From: JBFLVN01 sp040758475
GTDB taxonomy: Bacteria; JAGRBM01
DNA length: 15,841 nt
Assembly: GCA_040758475.1 (NCBI GenBank)
Contig: JBFLVN010000054.1
Location: 1 to 15,841, forward strand
Reading direction: 5' to 3'
Numbering within the stretch: the first letter of the stretch is position 1; the number at the start of each line of letters is the position of its first letter. The position numbers and the translations under genes were made by a program. The notes below the pieces were generated by a model. That model did not search any database, was not told the origin of the DNA, and was given only the letters and a program-made list of their open reading frames with translations. This document shows positions 6,884 to 13,519 of the stretch, piece by piece.

Positions 6884-8815
6884 TCAAGAAACCCCCCCGT
6901 GAAAATGCTTCCAGACCGCTTTGGCGGCGGCGGCGTTCATGCCGGGAGCCTTCGAGAGTTCCTCTTCGCTCGCCTTGCGGATGGCGTCGATGCTCTCGAA
7001 ATGTTTAAGGAGCGCGATGCGCCGTTTGGGCCCCACGCCCCGCACGTCGTCGAGCACGCTCTTGAATTTCGCCATGCCCCGGAGCTTTCGGTGGTAGGTG
7101 ATGGCGAAACGGTGGGATTCGTCCCTAAGGCGCGCGAGCAGGAGGAGCGGCGCCGAATTCTGCTTAAGTACGAAGGGCTCGGGGTTCCCCGGGACGAAGA
7201 CCCGTTCGTCAGAACGGCCGAAGTCGGAAGCGCCTTTGGATTCCAAGACGCGGGACTTGGCGAGCGATATTCTCCCTGGCGCGTCCTCGCGCTTGGAAAT
7301 TCCCAGAGCCGCCAGCACATCTTCCAAAACACCCAGCTGTCCTTTGCCGCCGTCTACCATGATGAGGTCGGGCAGGGCGTCCTCGGCGGGGGTTTCCTCC
7401 CCGCCAATGACTTTCTTGTAACGCCGCGAGAGGACCTGGCTCATGGCCCGGTAATCGTCCCCCGGCGGCACGTCCTTTAATTCGTATTTCCGGTAAAGGT
7501 TCTTGTCGGGAACACCGTTTACGAAAGCCACCTGCGAAGCCACGCACGCGCCACCCTGAAGATGGGAAATATCGAAGCACTCGATCCGCCGGGGAAGGCG
7601 CGGGAGGGATAGCTCCTTCTGGAGGTTTTCGAGCACGGCCTCCTGCCGCCGGGCCGATTCGGTGCGCTGCTGGGCCCCCTCCTTCGCGTTCATTTCGGCC
7701 AAATGCAGAAGGCCCTTCTTGGACCCGCGGCTTGGAACCTGGATCAGGACCTTCCCCTCCCGCCGCTCGCTGAGCCATTCGGAGAGGGCGCCCTTGTCCT
7801 CGATGGGAACGGGGAGGAGGATTTCCTCCGGCACCGAGTGGTTTTCATCCGAGTAAAAGCGCCCCAGGAATTGGGAAAGAACCTCCGGCGGCTCGAAACC
7901 GAGCCTCTTTACGGGAAACCCCCGGGATTCGACCACGCTCCCGCCGCGCACGAAGAGGCCGTGAATCCAGAGTTCTTCCCCGGCGTCCGCGAGGGCGAAG
8001 ACGTCCCGCTCGCCGCCGTCGGCGTTGGCGACCTGCTGCTTTTCGAACGTCCGCCGCATGGCTGCCGCCCGGTCCCGGAGGCGCGCCGCCTTTTCGTATT
8101 CCTGGGTGTCGGAAGCTTTTTTCATCTCCCGTTCGATCTCGCGGACGACTTCTTCCCGCTTTCCCGAAAGATAGAGGTCCACCTGCCGGACCATCTGGCC
8201 GTATTTCTCTTTGTCCACGAGCCCCACGCAGGGCCCAAGGCACCTTCCGATTTCGTACTCGAGGCACGGGCGCGTGCGGTTGCGGAACTCCGTATCCGTG
8301 CAAGTTCTCAGGGGAAACGCCCCCTGAAGGACTTCGAGCGTTTCCCGGAGCGACATGGCGGAAGCATAGGGACCGTAGTGCTTGGAGCCGTCCTTGCGGG
8401 GGCGGCGGACCAAATAGACCCGGGGCCAGTCGTCCTTGGTCGAGAGCTTTACGTGCAGGTACGTCTTGTCGTCGCGAAAGACGATGTTGTAGGGCGGCTT
8501 GTGCTTCTTGATGAGCGTGTTTTCAAGGATGATCGCTTCTTTTTCCGTCCGCGTGACGACGAATTCGAGGGAACGGACGCGCCGGAGGAGGTAGGCGATC
8601 TGGAACCGGCCGTCCCCACCCCGCTGAAAGTAGGACCGGACACGGCTCCGCAGGCTCTTGGCTTTTCCTACATACAGGACTTCCCCCCGGCTTCCCCGCA
8701 TCAAATAGACACCGGGGTCCGTGGGAAACTCCCCCGCCTGCTTCCCCAGGGCAGCAAGACGCTCTTCCTGGGGGGAAGGGGACGGGGATTCGGGCGTGGG
8801 AGCGGAAGAAGGCAT
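6884..8815 (-). CDS. uvrC: UvrABC excision nuclease subunit C
   Basis: A 643-residue UvrC, the nuclease that makes both incisions around a DNA lesion after UvrA and UvrB have marked it. In order: a GIY-YIG domain at about 32-110 (DPGVYLM, VLYVGKAKSLRSRV), a cysteine cluster at C172, C184, C192 and C196 (LRTC, RPCLEYEIGRCLGPC) matching the iron-sulfur site reported for UvrC, and a UVR helix pair near 220-258 that contacts UvrB. The RNase H-like endonuclease follows, with IECFDISH (Asp415) and LIMVDGGKGQL (Asp488). Two helix-hairpin-helix motifs (VRGVGPKRRIALLKHF, APGMNAAAAKAVW) end the protein. The N-terminus is about 15 residues longer than in many homologues and Ser/Pro-rich. No ribosome site precedes the ATG. 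It is the first gene of a leftward series with the kinase. Confidence 0.98.
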   Translation of the reverse strand: MPSSAPTPESPSPSPQEERLAALGKQAGEFPTDPGVYLMRGSRGEVLYVGKAKSLRSRVRSYFQRGGDGRFQIAYLLRRVRSLEFVVTRTEKEAIILENTLIKKHKPPYNIVFRDDKTYLHVKLSTKDDWPRVYLVRRPRKDGSKHYGPYASAMSLRETLEVLQGAFPLRTCTDTEFRNRTRPCLEYEIGRCLGPCVGLVDKEKYGQMVRQVDLYLSGKREEVVREIEREMKKASDTQEYEKAARLRDRAAAMRRTFEKQQVANADGGERDVFALADAGEELWIHGLFVRGGSVVESRGFPVKRLGFEPPEVLSQFLGRFYSDENHSVPEEILLPVPIEDKGALSEWLSERREGKVLIQVPSRGSKKGLLHLAEMNAKEGAQQRTESARRQEAVLENLQKELSLPRLPRRIECFDISHLQGGACVASQVAFVNGVPDKNLYRKYELKDVPPGDDYRAMSQVLSRRYKKVIGGEETPAEDALPDLIMVDGGKGQLGVLEDVLAALGISKREDAPGRISLAKSRVLESKGASDFGRSDERVFVPGNPEPFVLKQNSAPLLLLARLRDESHRFAITYHRKLRGMAKFKSVLDDVRGVGPKRRIALLKHFESIDAIRKASEEELSKAPGMNAAAAKAVWKHFHGGVS

Positions 8816-8821
8816 GAAGAG

Positions 8822-8827
8822 AGTATA
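8822..8827 (-). promoter_or_regulatory. possible -10 element placing uvrC on a leaderless transcript
   Basis: TATACT on the minus strand (five of six to TATAAT) ends 6 bases before the uvrC ATG, so transcription would begin at or next to the A of the start codon. No Shine-Dalgarno sequence is present. The -35 position is poor (ACCCCA), so the call is weak. Confidence 0.25.
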
Positions 8828-8901
8828 AACACAAGAATTCTGCTTGGGGTGTGGGGAAGGAGAGCTTTACGAGGGTCCAAAATTGCTTGTACACTTTAAA
8901 A

Positions 8902-10023
8902 GTGCATGCAAAATTGAAGCGGCCTCTGGCCCGCGCGATTCGCGGGCTTGTGGTGATTGCCCTCGGGATGGCTCTTGACGGATGTGGCCCTTTTTCTCGC
9001 GAACAGGCCACCGCCACACTCAAAAGGGCTTGCGACGAAGGGAATCCATACGCTTGCAACAATCTCGGTGCGGCCTACGTACACGGCCAAGGCGTACCCC
9101 AAGATCACAAGAAAGCAGCCGCCTTGTTCGACCGAAGCTGCAAAGCTGGGGACGCATTGGGATGCAGTAACCTTGGGGCCTCTTACCTCAATGGCATGGG
9201 AGTCTCGCAGGACAGCACCTTGGCGGCCGATTATTACCGCAAAGGCTGTACGGGAGGGGACGCCCATGGCTGTGGCGGCCTCGGGTATATGTATCTTGGA
9301 CATTCTGGTCTAAAAAACGACTCAGAAGCAGTTGGTTTTCTAAGAACCGGCTGTGACGGCGGGGATGAGCTTGGCTGTGGAGGCCTTGGGTTCGCGTACC
9401 GGGATGGGCGAGCAGTTCCCAAAGACGAGGCGAGAGCAGCAGACTACTTCCGAAAGAGCTGCGAGTTGGGTTTTTCGCTAGCTTGCAGCGCCCTGGGCGA
9501 TATGTATGAAAACGGCAGAGGAGTAGGAAAGGATCAGTTCCGGGCAGTCACTTATTACCAGAAATCCTGTGACAAGGGGGACGGCCAAGGATGCGGATTA
9601 CTGGCTTACCATTATATAGACGGCCAAGGAGTTCTTCGGGATCGCAAGAAAGCGATCACTCTTTTTAAAAAAGCCTGCGACGGCGGTCACGCGCCTGGAT
9701 GCACTGTCATGGGTGTTCTGTACGAAAAAGGTGGTGACGAACAATACGGCAACGCTCTGGCGGCAGTCGCTTACTATCGGAAAGGCTGCGAGGGTGGCGA
9801 TCCTACCGGCTGCACCAACTTGGGCTGGATGTACAGGCAAGGAAATGGGGTTCCCAAAGACGATGCTCAAGGGATGGCGTATTACCGCAAGGGTTGCGAT
9901 GGAGGACATGCTCCCGGCTGCCGGAATCTCGCTTTGATGTACAGGGACGGGTCGGGAATTCCAAAAGACGAAACATTGGCCAACGCCTATTTCAGGATGG
10001 CCGAAAAACTAGAAGCTCCTTGA
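8902..10023 (+). CDS. cysteine-rich Sel1-repeat lipoprotein (Hcp-like)
   Basis: A predicted 373-residue exported lipoprotein made of nine Sel1-type helix-turn-helix repeats of about 36 residues (pattern NLGAAYVHGQGVPQDHKKAA). Each repeat starts with a Cys-x7-Cys pair, such as CDEGNPYAC, CKAGDALGC and CDGGHAPGC. Such pairs are known to form one disulfide per repeat in the Helicobacter Hcp proteins, which supports an extracytoplasmic location. The signal reads LARAIRGLVVIALGMALDGC, with Cys28 as the lipidation site. The start is uncertain: GTG at 8902 gives a normal signal length, GTG at 8851 would add 17 residues, and neither has a ribosome site. Sel1 proteins usually act as protein-binding scaffolds. 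Partner unknown. It diverges from uvrC and converges on the stress operon. Confidence 0.88.
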   Translation: MHAKLKRPLARAIRGLVVIALGMALDGCGPFSREQATATLKRACDEGNPYACNNLGAAYVHGQGVPQDHKKAAALFDRSCKAGDALGCSNLGASYLNGMGVSQDSTLAADYYRKGCTGGDAHGCGGLGYMYLGHSGLKNDSEAVGFLRTGCDGGDELGCGGLGFAYRDGRAVPKDEARAADYFRKSCELGFSLACSALGDMYENGRGVGKDQFRAVTYYQKSCDKGDGQGCGLLAYHYIDGQGVLRDRKKAITLFKKACDGGHAPGCTVMGVLYEKGGDEQYGNALAAVAYYRKGCEGGDPTGCTNLGWMYRQGNGVPKDDAQGMAYYRKGCDGGHAPGCRNLALMYRDGSGIPKDETLANAYFRMAEKLEAP

Positions 10024-10138
10024 ATATGGGCCGTGCACAAACAATGGTGAAATAGTTAAAACAGATTCACATGAATCGCGGGATTATTCCGTCTTCGCTC
10101 TCCATGTCGTGCGCTGGCAACTTTTAGATTTTTAGAAC

Positions 10139-10717
10139 TTAAATGCCCCGCGCCTCGGCGGCTTTGGGAGTAGGCAGCTTCGCCGCGACCCGCACGGCGC
10201 TGGCCTGAGGCCCGCGCTTTCCCTGCTCCTCCACGAAGAAAACCGGAGAACCCACTTCGAGCTTCTCGAACCCGTCTTCCGGAACGCTGTGGCGGTGGAA
10301 GTAGATCTCCCGGCCGTCCTCGGATTCGATCCGGCCGAAATCCTTCTCCACGACGAGTTCGATCACACGCCCCTGCACGAACCCGCGTTCCTCGTGGTGC
10401 TTGACGTCCCCGCGGAACCGGCGGACGTGGTCCTCCAGCTGGCGCCGTGCCGCGTGAAAGGCGTCCCGGAGGGAAACATAGAGGTCCTCGTTGGATTCCC
10501 GGTTGACGGCGATCTCCTTGCCCGGGACCCGCAGGTCGATCCGGACGTTGTAGAGTTTCCCCTGGTGCTTGTGCTTCTGCTGCAATTCGACCGTCACGCG
10601 GCAGCTCGTGATCCGGTCGTAGAACCGTTCGAGGTCCGCCACCTTGTCCCGAATCCGGCCCTCGATCGCCTCCGAAGGTTCGATACCGTGCATCGTGAGT
10701 TGAAACGTCGCCGTCAT
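10139..10717 (-). CDS. ribosome hibernation factor (HPF/RaiA) fused to a cold-shock domain
   Basis: A 192-residue two-domain protein. Residues 1-105 are an HPF/RaiA-type ribosome-binding domain (FQLTMHGIEPSEAIEGRI, KVADLERFYDRITSCRVTVE, LYNVRIDLRVPGKEIAVNRE, DLYVSLRDAFHAARRQLEDH). Residues about 112-179 are a cold-shock/S1-like domain with an RNP1-like DFGRIESEDGREIYFHRHSV and VGSPVFFVEEQGKRGPQASAVRV. Known HPF proteins occupy the 30S decoding region and protect idle ribosomes. The cold-shock part would add RNA binding in place of the usual long-HPF dimerisation domain. Its ATG overlaps the stop of the upstream phosphoribosyltransferase gene (ATGA), so the two are translationally coupled. Such fusions exist in some proteobacteria-like genomes, but their action on ribosomes is little characterised. 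It is the last gene of the operon. Confidence 0.9.
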   Translation of the reverse strand: MTATFQLTMHGIEPSEAIEGRIRDKVADLERFYDRITSCRVTVELQQKHKHQGKLYNVRIDLRVPGKEIAVNRESNEDLYVSLRDAFHAARRQLEDHVRRFRGDVKHHEERGFVQGRVIELVVEKDFGRIESEDGREIYFHRHSVPEDGFEKLEVGSPVFFVEEQGKRGPQASAVRVAAKLPTPKAAEARGI

Positions 10718-11487
10718 GCGATTTTCCTCCGCTGTTTGGCAGGCACGAGGGCCTGGGTTTTCGAGAGAATCTCGGCGGCCTCGACCTCCGCCACGTCCGA
10801 CCAGTGTTCATAGGCTTCGGCCACCGCGAATTGCGGGCCGCCGCGAACGTTGGCGCAGTAGACGCCTTCGGCGATCCCGGCCAGTTTTTCGACGGCATGG
10901 AGGTGCCCCGTGGGGACGGCGACGAGGATCGTCTTGGCCCCCCGTTTCCGGAGCACCTCCACGGCCACCTCCATCGTGAGGCCCGAGGCCAGGCCGTCGT
11001 CGACCAGGATGACGGTGTGCTTGGAGAGGTCGGGGAAGGGCCGCCCGTGGCGGAAGAGCATGGCGCGGCGCCCGACCTTGTGGACGGCCCGCGCCACATC
11101 TTCTTGCCGCTCGGCGCCCGTGATCTCCAGGCTCCTGGAGCGCCCTTCGTCGATCCGCACCGTCCCGTCGAAAGCCACGGCGCCGTACCCCACTTCCGTG
11201 TTCCAGGAAGGGGTCACCTTGCTTACGATGGCCACGTCCAGGGGTAGATCGAGTTCCTCGGCGATCGCCGCCGCCACCGGGACGCCCCCCGACGGGATGG
11301 CGAGCACCAGGGCGCCGGAATCGTGGAAATCCCGAAGCAAGCGCGCGAGCGATTTGCCCGCCTCCGCCCGGTCCCGAAAAACGTGTACGCGGCCGCGAAG
11401 CTCTTCGTTCTCGGTCCAGCCGGCGACGGAACCCGTCCCGGCTTTGCCCGTCGGATGAAAAACACTCGCTCGATGGAACCAGTTCAT
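10714..11487 (-). CDS. phosphoribosyltransferase-family protein
   Basis: A 257-residue type I phosphoribosyltransferase-fold protein. The PRPP-binding loop is VILVDDGLASGLTM (about residues 159-172, Asp163 and Asp164). A second conserved stretch, ALVLAIPSGGVPVAAAIAEEL (split around residues 59-79), is typical of the group often annotated simply as 'phosphoribosyltransferase'. The N-terminal HVFRDRAEAGKSLARLL is also characteristic. This group is common in stress and dormancy loci but its substrate is not established, and no base-specific motif identifies one. The ATG at 11487 follows GGGTAGGGAC. The upstream in-frame ATG at 11535 would overlap the CBS gene. The gene is 44 bases after the CBS gene and overlaps the HPF-CSD gene by 4 bases, so the three are an operon. 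Confidence 0.88.
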   Translation of the reverse strand: MNWFHRASVFHPTGKAGTGSVAGWTENEELRGRVHVFRDRAEAGKSLARLLRDFHDSGALVLAIPSGGVPVAAAIAEELDLPLDVAIVSKVTPSWNTEVGYGAVAFDGTVRIDEGRSRSLEITGAERQEDVARAVHKVGRRAMLFRHGRPFPDLSKHTVILVDDGLASGLTMEVAVEVLRKRGAKTILVAVPTGHLHAVEKLAGIAEGVYCANVRGGPQFAVAEAYEHWSDVAEVEAAEILSKTQALVPAKQRRKIA

Positions 11488-11531
11488 GTCCCTACCCCGC
11501 CTTTCCGGGCACCGCCCGCCCGCCGGCCCAC

Positions 11532-11963
11532 TCACCAGAGGCCCCTGCGTTCACGCTCCGTCACGGCTCCGAGAACCTTGCCCGTCCGGCGCCGGCCCTC
11601 GACCCGCGCCACGTCCGAGAGGCTAATGATGCCGGCGCAGATTTCACCATCCGTCGTCACGACGACCCGGGAGCGCTGGGCTTCTTCCATCCGCTTCTCT
11701 GCCACGTGGAGATCTTCATCCCCCCGGCACGTGACCACGTCGGGCGTCATGATGTTTCCCACCTCCACGCTGCCGGGCTTGCCTTGCGCCAGGACCCGGA
11801 CCGCAAGATCGCGGTCCGTAACGACGCCCACGAGGTGTTTTTTTTCGTCGACCACCGGAACGATGCCCACGTTGTGGTTGCGCATGAGCTGGGCGCAAAA
11901 AGCCGCCGTATCCGTCGTCTTGCAGGTGTAAACATCCCTCGTCATCACTTCACTGCAACGCAT
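11532..11963 (-). CDS. tandem CBS-domain protein
   Basis: A 143-residue protein consisting of little more than a CBS pair. The first CBS motif is at about residues 3-60 (CSEVMTRDVYTCKTTDTA, NVGIVPVVDEKKHLVGVVTD, RDLAVRV). The second is at about 68-125 (VGNIMTPDVVTCRGDEDL, AGIISLSDVARVE). CBS pairs bind adenosine nucleotides such as AMP, ATP or S-adenosylmethionine, and stand-alone ones act as energy-status sensors. The ATG at 11963 has AAGGAG nine bases upstream, whereas the longer ATG at 12041 has no such site and adds an unfamily-like N-terminus. Four cysteines lie in the N-terminal CBS half or its boundary. As first gene of the operon it could sense nucleotide levels for the downstream stress proteins; that link is inference. 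Confidence 0.9.
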   Translation of the reverse strand: MRCSEVMTRDVYTCKTTDTAAFCAQLMRNHNVGIVPVVDEKKHLVGVVTDRDLAVRVLAQGKPGSVEVGNIMTPDVVTCRGDEDLHVAEKRMEEAQRSRVVVTTDGEICAGIISLSDVARVEGRRRTGKVLGAVTERERRGLW

Positions 11964-12065
11964 AAAATTCTTCTCCTTAACTTTCTTCGATCCCCCCTCC
12001 CGGGGAATACCGCCATCCGTGCTTTTCGGAAAATCCTTCACACGAACGCGACACGGGATTCTTCT

Positions 12066-12080
12066 ACAAAGGGCGTGCCA
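12066..12080 (-). promoter_or_regulatory. sigma54-like promoter for the CBS/PRTase/HPF-CSD operon
   Basis: On the minus strand TGGCACG (-24 element, matches the consensus completely) is followed after four bases by TTGTA at the -12 position, against the consensus TTGCA. Spacing is exactly that of RpoN promoters. The C-to-T change in the -12 GC doublet is a real weakness. The transcript would start near 12055, giving a leader of about 90 bases before the CBS gene. Confidence 0.4.
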
Positions 12081-12195
12081 CGAATCGCTCGGATTCCAGA
12101 AAAAAGCAGAATTTCCAGGGCGGCGGCCTCCCGGTTTCTACGTAAAAGGCTCGTTATTTCTGATAAACCGCGGCGAATGGGCGGACAAGCCCCGT

Positions 12196-12256
12196 GGGGG
12201 AAGGATTTCCCATCCTTGGCGGGAAATTTTCCCCTTTGCCGGGCGAAGTTTTTCCC
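12196..12256. repeat. three phased palindromic repeats, possible activator sites
   Basis: GGGGGAAGGATTTCCC (12196-12211), GGGAAATTTTCCCC (12221-12234) and GGGCGAAGTTTTTCCC (12241-12256) share a GGG-AA-TTT-CCC form. Their TTCCC ends are 22 and 23 bases apart, about two helical turns, so they would face the same side of DNA. They lie about 140-200 bases upstream of the predicted start of the CBS operon, the usual range for RpoN activator sites. Confidence 0.4.
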
Positions 12257-12314
12257 ACGTGCGGGTGGTCAGGACACAGGGATTTCCACGTCTGTGAAAA
12301 ATTCGACCGGGAGG

Positions 12315-12572
12315 CTACCCCCCCGTCCGCTTCCAGTTGCGGAAACGCTCGAGGAGTTCTTTTTCGATTTCCGGCGGCGGGGGCTCGGCGGGAAGCTCGC
12401 CCGTGGTTTTCACGATCTGCCGGACTTCCCGGATGTACCGGCGGCAGGCGACGCACCGGAAGAGATGGTACTGGAAGCGAAGCCGCTCCCAGAAGGGAAG
12501 CCGCCGCTCGAGGTAATCCGTGACCAATTCGGTCACCCTGCGGCAGCTCACCGGTTTCTGAACTTCAACCAT
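12315..12572 (-). CDS. short zinc-binding anti-sigma factor, no membrane segment
   Basis: An 85-residue protein of the putative zinc-finger anti-sigma (zf-HC2/ZAS) type, predicted to sequester the ECF sigma factor encoded immediately upstream. The zinc site is complete: Cys10 (VSCRRVTELVTDYLERRL) with His36-x3-Cys40-x2-Cys43 (YHLFRCVACRRY). The C-terminal tail is charged and proline-rich (PAEPPPPEIEKELLERF). There is no membrane helix, so it is soluble, unlike the other anti-sigma factor in this window. Soluble ZAS proteins often respond to redox change by zinc loss, which is a possibility here. Its ATG overlaps the sigma gene by 8 bases, indicating translational coupling. Confidence 0.88.
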   Translation of the reverse strand: MVEVQKPVSCRRVTELVTDYLERRLPFWERLRFQYHLFRCVACRRYIREVRQIVKTTGELPAEPPPPEIEKELLERFRNWKRTGG

Positions 12573-13206
12573 GGGCCGCGCCTTTCGTTGGGAAGAGCCG
12601 CCAGAGGGATTTTCGCACCCGCGCCCGGGCGCGGTGGAGAAGGACCCGCTGATTCGCCTCGCTTAGCTCCAAAGCCTCGCAGGCTTCTTCCGAGGACCAT
12701 CCTTCCACATCGCGAAGGAGAATGACGCTCCGAAGATTGGGGGGAAGTTCGTCGATGGCCTGCCGGATCGCCGCGGCGAGCCGTTTTTGATCCAGCGCAA
12801 TCTCCGGATTCTCCCCCGTCCAGTACCGGTGTCCCGGCGCCCAATGCCCGTCGGAGATGAACTCCGTGGGGTCGAAAGACCCGTCATCGGACCCCTCGGG
12901 ATCGTCCCCCGCCAAGGCCGAAAAGGGGAGGCTCCGTTTTTCACGGACACCGCGCGTGCGGGCGCGGTTGGCGAGAATCTTGAAAATCCACGTCTTGAGC
13001 GAAGAGCGCCCTTCGAAACGGGAAAGGCCCTTCAAGACTTCGAGCCAGGTTTCCTGGACGACTTCCTCGGCGACGGCCTGCGAGGGGACGAAGGAACGGG
13101 CAAGGCGGAGCAAGGCGCCGTTGTGGGAACTGACGAGGGACGAAAAAGCGCCCTCGTCTCCCGCGAGGAGTTTTTCAACGAGCGCCCGGTCCCGTCCCTC
13201 CCCCAC
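12565..13206 (-). CDS. ECF RNA polymerase sigma factor with long inter-domain linker
   Basis: A 213-residue ECF sigma factor. Region 2: ALVEKLLAGDEGAFSSLV, AVAEEVVQETWLEVLKGLSR, and SSLKTWIFKILANRARTRG. Region 4: IDELPPNLRSVILLRDVEGW, then the helix-turn-helix SSEEACEALELSEANQRVLL and HRARARVRKSL. The linker (about residues 95-138) is long and holds FDPTEFISDGHWAPGHRYWT, a tryptophan/histidine-containing segment seen in some ECF groups paired with soluble zinc-finger partners. The start is taken as the GTG at 13206, preceded by GGGGGAGAG. An ATG at 13371 would add 55 residues with weaker third-position GC, though it has an AGGTG before it. Divergent from the LVIVD-spondin unit, with a matched pair of promoter-like motifs between them. 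Confidence 0.9.
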   Translation of the reverse strand: MGEGRDRALVEKLLAGDEGAFSSLVSSHNGALLRLARSFVPSQAVAEEVVQETWLEVLKGLSRFEGRSSLKTWIFKILANRARTRGVREKRSLPFSALAGDDPEGSDDGSFDPTEFISDGHWAPGHRYWTGENPEIALDQKRLAAAIRQAIDELPPNLRSVILLRDVEGWSSEEACEALELSEANQRVLLHRARARVRKSLWRLFPTKGAAHG

Positions 13207-13398
13207 GCTTTTTCTCTCCCCCTCAAGCCAGGAAGCAGAAGGAGAAATCCTTCCGCTTTCGTTTCCCTGCCGCGGCTTGCCATCCAGGTAAAGGGGAAGA
13301 GGCCCTGTTGTCAATACGGCCCACGCAAAGCGGGCGAGGCCGGGGGGAGGAAGGGATAGGGGAAGATTCATGCGGGCACCTACGGCCCCCCAAAGCTT

Positions 13399-13427
13399 TT
13401 CGTCTCGCCGCCGATGAAGGCGTTACG
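13399..13427 (-). promoter_or_regulatory. candidate ECF promoter for the sigma/anti-sigma operon
   Basis: On the minus strand CGTAAC (13427-13422), 17 bases, then GACGAA (13404-13399). The AAC core of the -35 box and the spacing are typical of ECF promoters. The arrangement is the same as in the motif facing the other way at 13450-13478, pointing to one sigma factor reading both. Confidence 0.45.
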
Positions 13428-13449
13428 GGAATTTTTTTCCTTTCCCTTT

Positions 13450-13478
13450 CGTAACGGACTCCCCGGTAGGGGGACCGA
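13450..13478 (+). promoter_or_regulatory. candidate ECF promoter for the LVIVD-spondin operon
   Basis: CGTAAC (13450-13455), 17 bases, then GACCGA (13473-13478). It shares the -35 box, spacing and GAC start of the -10 box with the leftward motif at 13399-13427. A start near 13485 would leave a leader of about 35 bases containing the GGGGAGG ribosome site. Confidence 0.48.
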
Positions 13479-13519
13479 ACCGCGTTCCCACTCTCGCGAA
13501 AGCGCGGGGAGGCTGGTTC

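Larger units (their letters stand above)
11964..12314. other. 351-base intergenic region upstream of the CBS operon
   Basis: No credible coding region is seen: apparent open frames here lack ribosome sites and recognisable sequence. The region is less GC-rich than its neighbours. It holds, from right to left, three GGG-AA-TTTT-CCC type repeats (12196-12256), a sigma54-like promoter (12066-12080) and the CBS ribosome site. Confidence 0.6.
13207..13519. other. 313-base divergent regulatory region
   Basis: Between the leftward sigma gene and the rightward LVIVD gene. The half next to the sigma gene is open in its frame and could be a long leader or an N-terminal extension. The other half holds the inverted repeat CGTTACG/CGTAACG (13421-13427 and 13450-13456), which forms the outward-facing -35-like parts of two promoters. 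Between them is a T-rich stretch. Nothing else is recognised. Confidence 0.6.

Noticed and set aside
7703..8899. Long rightward open frame opposite uvrC
   Set aside because: uvrC is unmistakable on the other strand; this frame has no ribosome site or recognisable domain.
8887..8915. Possible promoter TTGTAC-N17-AAAATT for the Sel1 gene
   Set aside because: Its transcript would begin after the start codon needed for the lipoprotein signal peptide, and the -10 box is poor.
10064..10077. Small palindrome GATTCACATGAATC between the convergent Sel1 and HPF-CSD genes, considered as a terminator
   Set aside because: The stem is only about five AT-rich pairs and the following T-run on the minus strand is interrupted, too weak to call.
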